Position numbers and translations under genes: made by a program | Part shown: one piece after another, positions 36,330-45,302 of the stretch | Layout: each line of letters opens with the position of its first letter | How positions within the stretch are numbered: the stretch's first letter is position 1 | Assembly: GCF_041435495.1 (NCBI RefSeq) | Contig: NZ_CP108644.1 | Span: forward strand, 62,001 to 126,000 | Direction: 5' to 3' | Length of the DNA stretch: 64,000 nucleotides | From: Streptomyces sp. NBC_01116 | GTDB lineage: Bacteria; Actinomycetota; Actinomycetes; Streptomycetales; Streptomycetaceae | The notes under the pieces: model-generated | Databases searched by the model: none | Seen by the model: the letters and a program-made list of their open reading frames with translations, nothing else | What the model was told of the DNA's origin: nothing

Positions 36330-37058
36330 GAAGGAACTGCTACACCATCGGCCGGCCGTGATCGGCTGCGCCGGCTCTCTGTTTCCGCATGCCCGCCCCG
36401 GGAGAGGTCGGGGGCTGCGGGGATCGCGGTTGCTCGACCGGAGACCACCTCACTATCGATGTCCTGCGGTACCCGAGCCCACGTCTCGCACCCGGGCGAT
36501 CCTGATGGCGACCAACTCCTCCGTTCTTCCCTCTTCGTCAACTGCTTGCGTACTGTTGGTGACCTGAACAAGCGTCACTCTCCGGCAGCCTGCCCCGTCG
36601 CCCGTCCTGCATCTGCTCCGGCTTGGAACCCAGCTGCCGAACCTCCCGGTGCGGCGCCCGCAGCCGACGCCTTCACCGAGGTACTGCTCCTGCTTCACTG
36701 CTGGGTACCACCGCTGCGTTTACTGCGGTACTTCTCGCGGCGGCCCCTGATCACGGCGGGCCACCCGGTCCGGTCGTCAGTCCCGTCGCCTTCCTGCAAC
36801 AGCCCTGGCTCCGGAACTCCACCACCGCACCGTCATGCGCACGGCAACTGTGTACCGCTGCCCGCCAGTTCGTCTCTGCCGGGCCCTGCCGATCTCAGCT
36901 ACGAGAGAAACCATAACCACGCCCAAACCGAATACCTACCTTGGCCAGGAGAGATTTTCGACTGTCCAGTAAGTGAGGTAATCGCGTACCGCCGGGTTGA
37001 GGCGGTCATGACGGGGCACAAGCGGCATCCAGGCAACGACGAGCCGAGGAGACCAGGG
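36330..37058. other. intergenic, no confident gene
   Basis: 729 bp before the HATPase gene. A plus frame near 36690-36916 begins with a signal-like LLGTTAAFTAVLLAAAPDHG, but it has no RBS-supported start and turns into low-complexity sequence. The last 100 bases, lower in GC, probably contain the promoter of the 37059 gene. Confidence 0.4.
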
Positions 37059-37457
37059 ATGAACCTGACGAACACGATGCGCGTCGACGCCACCGCCACC
37101 CGCCCCGCGCCCACCGCCGCCGACGCCCGCGACAGCGCCCGCCTCTTCCTCGAAGCCCTCCGGCCGGACGTCGCCCCTGACACAGCCGACGCCATACTCC
37201 TGGTCGCTTCGGAACTTGTCACCAACGCCCTGCGGCACGCAGGCGGCACCTACGCCCTTCGCCTGACCGCCCACCCCGACCTCATCGAGGTGGCGGTGGA
37301 TGACCCCAGCCCACAGGCCCCGCGCATGCGTACCCCCGACCTGACCGGCACCACCGGCGGCTTCGGCTGGCGCATGATCACCCACCTCGCCCGTACCACC
37401 GCGGTCGTCCACCGGCCCACCGGCGGCAAAACTGTCAGCGCCTTCCTCGCCCGATAG
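37059..37457 (+). CDS. HATPase-domain anti-sigma factor-like protein (RsbW type)
   Basis: 132 residues from ATG 37059, with AGGAGA upstream. The GHKL ATP-binding motifs are ILLVASELVTNALRHAGG (N box), VAVDDPSPQAPR (G1-like) and TTGGFGWRMITHLARTTAVV (G2). The size and layout match RsbW/SpoIIAB-like kinases, which phosphorylate a STAS antagonist and hold a sigma factor. It lies 0.7 kb from the sigma factor gene at 38139 (opposite strand). It may instead be one of the many orphan Streptomyces HATPases. Confidence 0.82.
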   Translation: MNLTNTMRVDATATRPAPTAADARDSARLFLEALRPDVAPDTADAILLVASELVTNALRHAGGTYALRLTAHPDLIEVAVDDPSPQAPRMRTPDLTGTTGGFGWRMITHLARTTAVVHRPTGGKTVSAFLAR

Positions 37458-37608
37458 CACCACGACGCCCGACGCCTCCACCTCATGTCGCAACAGACGA
37501 CGGTCTCCGCGGCTTGATGCGACTGCGGTCACGCAGGAGGTTCCGAACCCGGCCATGGCTGCCTTCACCGTATTGCCCAGGACCTCTGATGCCTGGGACC
37601 GTGGTGCG

Positions 37609-37896
37609 ATGGTCGATACCCATTCACGCAGGTACCTGCTATTGGTCCGCAGAATGTTCTGGTGCGGAGTCCTGTTCTTCGGCCTCGGTCTGGCCGCCGG
37701 CTGGTCTGCCCGAAGTCACCACGCGACCTCGTGGGACTGCGATCCGACGTGCCGATCCTCGACCAGCACCGCATGGGAGACCGTCGCCGACGCGGCCCTG
37801 GTGTCCATCCTGCTCGGGACCGCCCTCGCCGTCGCTGCTTTCCTGATGATCATGCTCCGCAGGCCGCGCTCCCTGCCGGACACTGACAAGCCATAG
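37609..37896 (+). CDS. small membrane protein
   Basis: 95 residues from ATG 37609, two transmembrane segments: MFWCGVLFFGLGLAAGW and VADAALVSILLGTALAVAAF. Basic residues at the N-terminus suggest an N-in topology. The short outside loop contains a Cys pair (WDCDPTC). The RBS is weak and the frame is open upstream to 37555. No family recognised. Confidence 0.6.
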   Translation: MVDTHSRRYLLLVRRMFWCGVLFFGLGLAAGWSARSHHATSWDCDPTCRSSTSTAWETVADAALVSILLGTALAVAAFLMIMLRRPRSLPDTDKP

Positions 37897-38138
37897 CTTC
37901 CGTATGACGAAGCCGCTTCGGTCTGGCGCAGCGATGCCATGGCCTCCAGGACCGGCCGAACTTGGTGGGTGAGGACGATCCCACCGGCCCGCTGCTTCGC
38001 CCTCACCTCCGTCCGGCCGCCGGCTACCGGGCCCGGGCCCCGCGTGGCATCGTCCAGGAGCGGTCACCCGTGAAGGGCTGTGTGCTGCTCCCGCAGGCAG
38101 ACCGGATGCCGCTTCATCCTCGCGGTCCTGTGTTGTGG

Positions 38139-39026
38139 TCAGTTCTGGGTGAGCATGTTCTTGCGAAGCTGGGTGAGGGTGCGGTTCAGGAGCCGGGAGA
38201 CGTGCATCTGGGATATGCCGAGGCGCTCGCCGATCTGGGCCTGGGTCATTTCCTGTCCGAAGCGCATGGCCACGATCTCGCGGTCACGGTCGTCGAGGTC
38301 CTCCAGGAGCGGGGCCAGGGCGTGGAGGTCCTCGAACAGTTCCATGGCGGGGTCGAGATCACCCTTGATGTCTCCGTAGGTGATGGTCTCGGCGCTGTTC
38401 TGTTCGGTGCCGATGGGCAAGTCGAGGGAGCCGGCGGTGTACCCGTTGGAGGCGATGAGGCCCTCGATGACCTCTTCGTCGGTGAGGTCCAGGTGCGCGG
38501 CGAGTTCGGCGACCGTGGGGTCACGGTCGAGTCGGCCGTTGAGGTCTTCCTTCGCCTTCGCGAGGGTGACGCGGAGTTCCTGGAGTCGGCGGGGCACGTG
38601 GACGGCCCAGGTGGAATCGCGGAAGAACCGCTTGATCTCGCCCACGATGTAGGGGATCGCGAAGGAGGTGAACTCGACCTCGCGGCTCAGCTCGAACCGG
38701 TCGATCGCCTTGATCAGACCGATCGTACCGACCTGGACGATGTCCTCCATCTCACCGCTGCCACGGTTGCGGAACCGCTTCGCCGCGAAATGCACCAACG
38801 ACAGGTTCATCTCGATCAACGTGTTCCGCGCGTACTGATACTCGTGCGTGCCCTCCTCCAGAAACTGCAACTGCTCGAAGAACAACGCGCCCAGAGCACG
38901 GGCGTCCTTCGGAGCCACCTTCCGGGGGTCCTCAATCTGCGGAAGGCCCGCAGTACTGGCGGCAGGGGTAGCGGCATCGGCTCGGCGGGCGGCGGTGGCG
39001 ACCGTGGTTCCCGTGGGTATCGACAT
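38139..39026 (-). CDS. sigma-B/SigF-family RNA polymerase sigma factor, copy A
   Basis: 295 residues from ATG 39026 with GGAGAGG upstream. Regions: 2.1-2.4 from NTLIEMNLSLVHFAAKRFRN to FTSFAIPYIVGEIKRFFRDS; region 3 (LRVTLAKAKEDLNGRLDRDP); region 4 with MRFGQEMTQAQIGERLGISQ and MHVSRLLNRTLTQL, the -35 HTH. No ECF features, so it belongs to group 3 (stress/development). A sigma-B-type promoter precedes it, so it may direct its own transcription. It is nearly identical in layout to the copy at 54399. Neighbouring HATPase and SpoIIE-type genes fit partner-switch control. Confidence 0.93.
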   Translation of the reverse strand: MSIPTGTTVATAARRADAATPAASTAGLPQIEDPRKVAPKDARALGALFFEQLQFLEEGTHEYQYARNTLIEMNLSLVHFAAKRFRNRGSGEMEDIVQVGTIGLIKAIDRFELSREVEFTSFAIPYIVGEIKRFFRDSTWAVHVPRRLQELRVTLAKAKEDLNGRLDRDPTVAELAAHLDLTDEEVIEGLIASNGYTAGSLDLPIGTEQNSAETITYGDIKGDLDPAMELFEDLHALAPLLEDLDDRDREIVAMRFGQEMTQAQIGERLGISQMHVSRLLNRTLTQLRKNMLTQN

Positions 39027-39073
39027 GACGCTGTCCTCTCCGTAAGTGCCTCGGCCCCCGCGCACGGGCGCGC

Positions 39074-39098
39074 ATACCCTGCCGACGGGGCACCACAC
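39074..39098 (-). promoter_or_regulatory. sigma-B-type promoter (GTGT-N15-GGGTAT)
   Basis: On the minus strand GTGT (39098-39095) and GGGTAT (39079-39074) are 15 bases apart, matching the published Streptomyces sigma-B consensus GNNT-N14-16-GGGTAY. The -10 element lies about 48 bases before the sigma factor start at 39026, the right position for autoregulation. Confidence 0.7.
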
Positions 39099-39342
39099 CT
39101 ACGAGAGCGACCACTTCGAGCTTCGGGCGAGTCGGTCGCTTCTCGTCCTGCGGCGTGGAAAGTCTGGTGCATGATGACCGCGGTGTGCACTGCGCGGGCG
39201 GGGAGCGGCAGTGTGGTGCGAGGCCGGGCAGGTGCTCTTGCTGACAGGGTCGGCAGGGCGCCGTCTGCTGATCGAGCGGGTGAGAGCGGACCGCGGGGTG
39301 CTGGTGAACGGTCGCCGGCAGGTGTTGAGAGGAGAGAGACAG

Positions 39343-40131
39343 GTGTCTGGGCCGGATGAGCGGCAGCATGTGCCGGTGCAGGGTGCTCCGTGCTGGGTCA
39401 ACCTCATGGTCGCTGATCTGGATGTGGCCAGAGCCTTCTACGGGGAGGTTCTCGGCTGGCAGTTCCGGTCCAGTTCGCTGGATGACCAGTTCCTTGTGGC
39501 GACGGCCGGCGGGGATCCGGTGGCGGGGCTCGCAGCCCGCAGGCCCGGGCTGACGTCGGCTTCGGTGTGGACGCCGTACTTCGCTGTCCGGGATGCCGAC
39601 GCCACGGCCGCGCGGATCCGTGAGCGCGGTGCCACCGTGGCGGTTGGTCCGATGGCCTTCGGCGATGGTCGTGCCGGCTTGGCGGCGGACCGGGACGGGG
39701 CGATGTTCGGGTTCTGGGAGGGCTACACACTGGCCTGGTTGCCAGGAGAGGGCCGGGCTCCCACCCGGCTCGATCTGCAGACGCGCGACGTGTTCGAGGC
39801 CGCGGTGTTCTACGGGGAAATCCTCGGCTGGGCCGCGGAGGAAGACATCGACATGGACTACCGGAAAGATCATGTGCTGGTGAAACTGAAGGACAGAGTG
39901 ATCCTGTCTCTGCGGGGCGGTGGTGTGCAGACCTCCCCTCTGGCTCATCTGCGACCCCGCTGGCTGGTGAACTTCGCCGTGGACGACGTCGAGCGGGCTG
40001 TGTCCGCGACCATGAGGGCAGGAGGCAGCAAACCCCAGACTCCACCTACTGCCTGGGCCGCCAAGGGCTTCTCCCGAACTCTCCAGGACCCCGACGGCGG
40101 CCTGTTCACCCTTGCCCACCGCGAGCCCTGA
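39343..40131 (+). CDS. two-domain VOC (glyoxalase/bleomycin-resistance fold) protein
   Basis: 262 residues from GTG 39343, after GAGGAGAG. There are two VOC modules: the first from CWVNLMVADLDVARAFYGEV to RDGAMFGFWEGYTLAWLPGE; the second from RLDLQTRDVFEAAVFYGEIL to LQDPDGGLFTLAHREP. This tandem arrangement is common in Streptomyces proteins related to CFP-30B/oxidoreductase-associated VOC proteins. The substrate is unknown. It is divergent from the sigma factor gene at 38139 (317 bp between starts), so it may share a stress promoter region. Confidence 0.82.
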   Translation: MSGPDERQHVPVQGAPCWVNLMVADLDVARAFYGEVLGWQFRSSSLDDQFLVATAGGDPVAGLAARRPGLTSASVWTPYFAVRDADATAARIRERGATVAVGPMAFGDGRAGLAADRDGAMFGFWEGYTLAWLPGEGRAPTRLDLQTRDVFEAAVFYGEILGWAAEEDIDMDYRKDHVLVKLKDRVILSLRGGGVQTSPLAHLRPRWLVNFAVDDVERAVSATMRAGGSKPQTPPTAWAAKGFSRTLQDPDGGLFTLAHREP

Positions 40132-40360
40132 CCCTCGTTCCCCGGCAGTCAGCAGGGAAGGTCGAACCGAAGTCCGAGGCAGCCGCGACCGATCATCGGC
40201 GGTGCCACGTATGCCGGCCCGGCATCGTTGCTGAGTATTTCGGGTCGTTGCCGGAGTGACGGGGGTCTCTGCGGGATCCCGGTGGTATGCGCTATCGGGA
40301 GGGGCGGGCCCCGAACCGGTCACTGACCGGCACCAACCCGAAAGAACAGTTCTGGCGTCC

Positions 40361-41134
40361 TCAGGAGTCTCGGCCTTTCGCGTCCTCCCGGATCCGTCGG
40401 CAGGACTCAGCGATCAGGCGTGATACGTGCATCTGCGAGATGCCGAGTTCGGCGGCGATTGCGCTCTGCGTCATCCCCGCGAAGAAGCGGAGAAAGAGCA
40501 CCCGCTTCTCGCGCTCGGGGAGGCTGCTGATGCCGGCTTTGGCGGCCTCGCGGTCGAGTACCAGGTCCAGGGCGTCATCGTCTGCACCCAGGGTGTCGCC
40601 GAGGCACAGGGTCGCGCCCTCGGCGGGCAGACTCGCGTCGAGGGAGATGGCTCGGAAGCCGTGCAGGGCTTCGTTGCCCCGCTGCACCTCTTCCTCGGTC
40701 AGCCCGGTGTGCTCCGCGAGCCGGGCGAGGGACACGGGCCTGCCCTCGGCTGCGAGGTCGGCGGTGGCCCGGCGCACGACGTTGCGAAGGTTCTGGACGC
40801 GGCGAGGGACGTGCACGGACCACATGCGGTCCCGGAAGTGCCGCTTGATCTCACCGACGATGGTCGGCATGGCGAACGGGAGAAAGGCGCCGCCGAGAGC
40901 CGGATCGTACCGGTCCACGGCATTCACCAGGCCGACCGCCGCGACCTGTCGCAGGTCTTCGAGCGTCTCACCGCGGTCGCGGTAGCGGAGGGCCAGACGA
41001 TGGGCCACGGGAAGCCAGGCACAGATGATCTCCCTGCGGATTTGTTCCCGCTCGGGCCCCTCGGGAAGGCCCGCCAGCCGGCTGAGCCGGGCGTGCGTGT
41101 CGAGGTCCTCGGGGTATTGGCTTTCCACGGCCAC
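40361..41134 (-). CDS. sigma-B-family RNA polymerase sigma factor
   Basis: 257 residues from GTG 41134, with GAGGAG 8 bases upstream. Regions 2-4 are visible: LPVAHRLALRYRDRGETLED, FLPFAMPTIVGEIKRHFRDR, MWSVHVPRRVQNLRN, then FLRFFAGMTQSAIAAELGIS and QMHVSRLIAESCRRIRED. It is more divergent than the pair at 38139 and 54399 and probably has its own regulon. Its 3' end lies 230 bp from the two-domain VOC gene, with which it converges. Confidence 0.9.
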   Translation of the reverse strand: MAVESQYPEDLDTHARLSRLAGLPEGPEREQIRREIICAWLPVAHRLALRYRDRGETLEDLRQVAAVGLVNAVDRYDPALGGAFLPFAMPTIVGEIKRHFRDRMWSVHVPRRVQNLRNVVRRATADLAAEGRPVSLARLAEHTGLTEEEVQRGNEALHGFRAISLDASLPAEGATLCLGDTLGADDDALDLVLDREAAKAGISSLPEREKRVLFLRFFAGMTQSAIAAELGISQMHVSRLIAESCRRIREDAKGRDS

Positions 41135-41358
41135 GCGTCCAGCTCCTCGGCGCAAGATGGTTCTGTCGGCGGACGCCGAGCGTTCCGTGCCTCTGGTGTG
41201 GCGTCCCACCCGAGGGGTGTGGCATAAGCCGGTGAGGGCGGCAATCACCCGCGCAGCCGACGGCGGTCACACGTCCGCCACGAATGCACCGGATTCACAG
41301 CTCGGGGTCGACGAGAGGGCCTGCTGGAATTGAGGTGATCATCGAAGAGGGGAAGAAA

Positions 41359-42504
41359 TTGACAGGAAAAGTGAGGCCGGAGCGGGCGCGGCGGTGGCTG
41401 GTTCGGGAGTGGGCGGAGGTGCGCCGGTCGGTCCGCAGCGCGTGTATCGAGGCCGGTCCGGAGCGGGACACGCTCGTCCAGTCACTGAAGGCAGCGGGGG
41501 CGGCGATAGCCGCGTGGGCGGTGAGTGGGTGGTGGTTCCAGGCGCCGATGGCCCTGCTGGCTCCGTGGACGGCGATCGCGATGGTCGGCAGCACGGTGTA
41601 CCAGTCGGTGCGCACCGGGATCCAGCAGTTCGCCATCATCGCCCTGGGCACCCTGTGGGCATCCGCGGCGATGGCCTTCACACGTGATCAGACCATGACC
41701 GCCATGCTGCTCACGTTGCCGTTCATGATGTTGCTCGGCAACTACCGGCGCTTCGGGAGCCAGGGCATCTACGGTGCCACCACAGCGCTCTTCGTCATCA
41801 CCGGTGGGGTGTCCAGCACGTCCACGGTGGGGCACCGGCTCCTGGAGACGCTGATCGGTGCGGTGATCGGTCTTCTGGTCAACGCGTTCGTTCTCCCGCC
41901 GGTTCACCTGCGCAGCGTTCGTGACCGCCTCGTCCGTCTCGTGCGGGAGACGGCGGACGTGCTCGGCACCATGGCGGAAGGCCTCCGCGAGGAGGACGGG
42001 CTGGAGAAATCCGAGGTCTGGCATCACGGGGCCGGCGGCCTCACTGTCTCGCTGCAGAACGTGAGCGAGGCCCGCCGCTGGGCCATGGAGGGATCACGCT
42101 GGAACCCAGGAGGCCGACTGCGCCGCACGGGCCCGAAGCCCCCTCCGTTCGCCGAGGACATGCGGTGGAGCCGTGTCTGCACACGCGTCCTTGCCCTCAC
42201 CCGCACGCTGAAGACGATCAGCGACGACGCGGAGCTTCCCCCGCCGTCGCCGGACTTCCTCCGGCTGCTGTCCGAGGTGCTGCGCCAGGTCGGCCACATC
42301 TGTTCCATCGAAACCGAACTGCTCACCGGGTCCGGCACCGGAGAGCTGTGTGAACGCCGTGACGCGGCGTTCCATGAGGCCTGGGGCACCGTCGGCTCCC
42401 TCACCGACGCCTTCCACCGCCAGGAACCATCGGCGTCGGCCGTCGGGGGCGAACTGCTGCTGGAAGCCCGCCAGCTGATGACGGAACTGGCACCCTCTGC
42501 CTGA
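41359..42504 (+). CDS. FUSC-family (aromatic acid exporter-like) membrane protein
   Basis: About 381 residues. The start is chosen at TTG 41359 because GAGGGGAAG is ideally spaced; GTG 41335 is the alternative. The N-terminal half has about six membrane segments (AAGAAIAAWAVSGWWFQAPM, LLAPWTAIAMVGSTVYQSVR, FAIIALGTLWASAAMAFTRD, MLLTLPFMMLLGNY, LIGAVIGLLVNAFVLPPVHL), the FUSC/ArAE pattern. The C-terminal half is cytoplasmic and helical (residues 210-381). Such proteins are proposed to export aromatic acids. It diverges from the sigma factor gene at 40361. Confidence 0.8.
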   Translation: MTGKVRPERARRWLVREWAEVRRSVRSACIEAGPERDTLVQSLKAAGAAIAAWAVSGWWFQAPMALLAPWTAIAMVGSTVYQSVRTGIQQFAIIALGTLWASAAMAFTRDQTMTAMLLTLPFMMLLGNYRRFGSQGIYGATTALFVITGGVSSTSTVGHRLLETLIGAVIGLLVNAFVLPPVHLRSVRDRLVRLVRETADVLGTMAEGLREEDGLEKSEVWHHGAGGLTVSLQNVSEARRWAMEGSRWNPGGRLRRTGPKPPPFAEDMRWSRVCTRVLALTRTLKTISDDAELPPPSPDFLRLLSEVLRQVGHICSIETELLTGSGTGELCERRDAAFHEAWGTVGSLTDAFHRQEPSASAVGGELLLEARQLMTELAPSA

Positions 42505-42611
42505 GTAGCGGGCGGCCCACCTCACCCCCGTCACCTGCACGGACCAGGCTCCGGACCGCTCGCGTGGCTCGATGGGCCGGCCACGCTCGACTCACGGACA
42601 GCCCAGGCCCG

Positions 42612-43010
42612 TCAGAAAGCCGGTTGGTCACCGCCGCTGGGAGCGTGGCTCAGGTCCACCACGCAGAAAAGGTTGTCATCCGGGTCGGCCAGAACGACGA
42701 AGTCGGGCTCCGGCGGGTAGAGAGCCCAGTCGACGGCGCGCGCGCCGAGACCGACCAGTCGTCGGACCTCTCGACTTTGTTCCTGGACGGTATCCGTGAA
42801 GAGGTCGAGGTGAAGGCGGGGGCGGGGCTCGGGTGGGGTGGTGCTGTGCATCAGGCCGAGGATTGGGCCCTTGCCGTCGCGGTGGCTGAGGGCGCGCCAT
42901 GTTTCGCTGTACCACTGCGGGGAGACGTCCAGGTGCAGCGCTGCGGTCCAGAAGGCAGCCGCGCGGCCAACGTCTGTGACGCCCAGGACAGGAATTCCGA
43001 TTCTCAGCAT
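42612..43010 (-). CDS. VOC-family protein
   Basis: 132 residues, one VOC domain: IGIPVLGVTDVGRAAAFWTA, HLDVSPQWYSETWRALSHRD, PRLHLDLFTDTVQEQSREVR, FVVLADPDDNLFCVVDLSHA. The metal-ligand-type positions (His in the third strand, Asp/Glu in the last) are partly kept. Last gene of the minus-strand run starting at 48584; 70 bp after the reductase gene. Substrate unknown. Confidence 0.8.
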   Translation of the reverse strand: MLRIGIPVLGVTDVGRAAAFWTAALHLDVSPQWYSETWRALSHRDGKGPILGLMHSTTPPEPRPRLHLDLFTDTVQEQSREVRRLVGLGARAVDWALYPPEPDFVVLADPDDNLFCVVDLSHAPSGGDQPAF

Positions 43011-43080
43011 GGGAGAGTCCGCTGTCGTTCGCTGGATCAGGGGTTCGTTGCGCAGCCCGCTGATGTGCGGGCCCGGGCCG

Positions 43081-43680
43081 TCAGGCTGCCGGGTAGGGGC
43101 TGTCGGCGAGGAGGCGCGCCAGATGCGTGGCGTTGGCCGCGAGTGCCTTGGTGGTGGAGGCGACGGCGTCGGGTGTCTCGTCGAGGTCCTGGTAGTCGGT
43201 GCCGTGCATGGCTTCGCCGACCCAGTACGTGACTGCTCCAGGCGCGAGGGAGAAGCCGACGTCGTTGAGTCCCTGGAACACGTCCGCGCTGACCTTGTGC
43301 GCGCCGTCCTCGTTGCCGACGACGGCGACGGCGGCGACCTTGCCGTAGGTGTGCGGGCGGCCCTGGTCGTCGGTCTCGGAGGACTCGGCGTTGAGGCGTT
43401 CCAGGACCCGCTGGCAGACGCTGGAGGGGTGGCCGAGCCAGATGGGCGTGGCGATCAGGAGGATGTCGGCGGCCAGAACCTTCTCCCGCAGCGCCGGCCA
43501 TGCGTCGCCGTCGCCCATGTCCACCCCGATCCCCGGGCGGACGTCGTAGTCGGCGACCCGGACGATCTCTCCCTGTACGTCATGGCGTGCGAACTGGGCG
43601 ATGACCTGCTCGGCAAGATACTGGCTGCTGGAGGGCGCGGGTGAGGCATTCAGGGTGCAGACGAGGGCGAGAGCACGCAT
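43081..43680 (-). CDS. NADPH-dependent FMN reductase-like flavoprotein
   Basis: 199 residues of flavodoxin fold: ALALVCTLNASPAPSSSQYL at the phosphate-binding loop, LLIATPIWLGHPSSVCQRVL for the isoalloxazine-contact loop, and KVAAVAVVGNEDGAHKVSAD. It belongs to the FMN_red/WrbA-like group that reduces flavins or quinones with NAD(P)H. In the stress/redox run between the decarboxylase-type and VOC genes; ATG 43680. Confidence 0.85.
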   Translation of the reverse strand: MRALALVCTLNASPAPSSSQYLAEQVIAQFARHDVQGEIVRVADYDVRPGIGVDMGDGDAWPALREKVLAADILLIATPIWLGHPSSVCQRVLERLNAESSETDDQGRPHTYGKVAAVAVVGNEDGAHKVSADVFQGLNDVGFSLAPGAVTYWVGEAMHGTDYQDLDETPDAVASTTKALAANATHLARLLADSPYPAA

Positions 43681-43775
43681 GGCGGGGGTTTCTCCTTTGT
43701 CTTGGGGTTGGGGGTCCTGCGCGGGCCTTGTCGGGTGCGGCGTTGGGCCTGCCCGGAGCTGCCGGGGTGAGGCTG

Positions 43776-45251
43776 TCAGTTGTCTTCGGCGCGGACGCGG
43801 ATGGTCTGAAGGGTGGAGTCGGCGGGGTCGGGAATGTTCATGCCGGCTTCGACGCCGGAGCGCAGGTAGCGCAGGAGGGGTTCGGTGATCCGCTCGCCGG
43901 GCAGCACGGCCGGGATGCCGGGAGGGTAGGGCGTGAGCATCTCGGCGGCGACGCGGCCCACGGCTTCCGACGCCGGGACGTCCCGCGTCTGGGCGAAGTA
44001 GGCGTCACGCGGCAGGCATACCTGGTCGGGACGGAGCTCGGCGGGTGTGGGCACGTGCACCTCGGGAGCGTGGCGGAGCGTGTGCGCGTGGCGGGTCAGG
44101 TCCTGTAGGGCCGTCAGCAGCCGGTCGGCGGTGTCCTTGTCGTCGGCGTGGGTGAACTGGGCGCTGATCCGGCGGTGGTCCACGAGGTGCATGTCGATGT
44201 GGTGGTGCTTGCGCAGCCAGTCGGCGGCCCGGTAGCCGGTGGTGCCCGTGGCCTCGATGTCGATGATCACGGGCAGCGGGTCGAACTCGGCGGCGGCGCC
44301 GGGTCCGCAGAAGTCGTCTGGCCCGTTGACGTGCATTCCCTCGATCTCCTCGATCCGCCGGCGCACCGTCGCTACGAGGTCGAGTGCCCGGGAGAGCAGT
44401 CCGTGTCCTTCCAGGACCATCTGTCGGCGCCAGCCGTCGATTCCGGCGTAGAGCAGCACCGAGGGGCTGGTCGTGCCGAGGAGGTCGGCCCGTGAGGCGA
44501 GGGTGTCGTGGTCCACCAGGTCGCCCTGGAGGTGGAAGACGGAGCCTTGTTCGAGGCCGCTGCCCATTTTGTGGATGCTGGTGACGCAGACGTCGGCGCC
44601 GGCGTCCATGGCCCAGGACGGCAGGTCCGGGTGGAAGGGCAGGTGGGCGCCCCAGGCTTCGTCGACGATCAGTGGCTTGGAGCGCCGGTGGCAGATGTCG
44701 GCCATGGCGCGTAGGTCGGCCGCCGTGCCGTAGGGGGTGGGGCTGGTGATCAGGGCTCCGCGTGCGTCCGGGTGGTCCGCGAAGGCTTTCTCCAGGGTGG
44801 AGGGGGAGGGCGGGTGTGCGAGGTGGCGTTCCGTGTCCCACTGTGGTTCCAGCCAGACGGGCTCGATGCCGCAGAGGATGAGGCCGGCGATGACGGACTT
44901 GTGGGCGTCCCTGCCGACCAGCAGCTTCTGGTGGGGTGCGGCGACGCTGAGCATGGCGGCCTTGACCGACAGGGAGCTGCCGCAGGTGGAGAAGAAGGTG
45001 TGATCCGCGTGGACGGCGTCGGCCATGAGGCCTTCGGCCCTCCGTAGTACGGAGGATTCTTCCTGACGGTCGTCGAGACCTCCTGTGGCGAGGACGTCTC
45101 CGAGGAACACCGCGTCGCCCAGCACGGCGCGCACAGATGGGGAGGCACCTCGCGCCTGTTTGTGACCGGGCGGGGAGAAGCCCAGCTCGTCCCTGTCGCG
45201 GTAGGCCGCGAGAGCGTCGAGAACCGGCGCTTCGTGATGGTTGATGGTCAT
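43776..45251 (-). CDS. Orn/Lys/Arg decarboxylase-type PLP enzyme
   Basis: 491 residues. A fold-type I aspartate-aminotransferase-like decarboxylase: FSPPGHKQARG near the start (family PGHKQG motif), AHKSVIAGLILCG, ADICHRRSKPLIVDEAWGAH (PLP-ring Asp), VTSIHKMGSGLEQGSVFHL (Schiff-base Lys), and a C-terminal domain ending in ERITEPLLRYLRSGVEAGMN. Typical reaction: decarboxylation of Lys, Arg or Orn to a polyamine precursor. This matches the short class without a wing domain. Located in the minus-strand run 51 bp after the SDR gene. Substrate choice cannot be read from sequence alone. Confidence 0.88.
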   Translation of the reverse strand: MTINHHEAPVLDALAAYRDRDELGFSPPGHKQARGASPSVRAVLGDAVFLGDVLATGGLDDRQEESSVLRRAEGLMADAVHADHTFFSTCGSSLSVKAAMLSVAAPHQKLLVGRDAHKSVIAGLILCGIEPVWLEPQWDTERHLAHPPSPSTLEKAFADHPDARGALITSPTPYGTAADLRAMADICHRRSKPLIVDEAWGAHLPFHPDLPSWAMDAGADVCVTSIHKMGSGLEQGSVFHLQGDLVDHDTLASRADLLGTTSPSVLLYAGIDGWRRQMVLEGHGLLSRALDLVATVRRRIEEIEGMHVNGPDDFCGPGAAAEFDPLPVIIDIEATGTTGYRAADWLRKHHHIDMHLVDHRRISAQFTHADDKDTADRLLTALQDLTRHAHTLRHAPEVHVPTPAELRPDQVCLPRDAYFAQTRDVPASEAVGRVAAEMLTPYPPGIPAVLPGERITEPLLRYLRSGVEAGMNIPDPADSTLQTIRVRAEDN

Positions 45252-45302
45252 ACGACACGCCTTTCCGGCCGCCGCGCGGCCAAATCAGCCTCGTTTCCGG
45301 CA

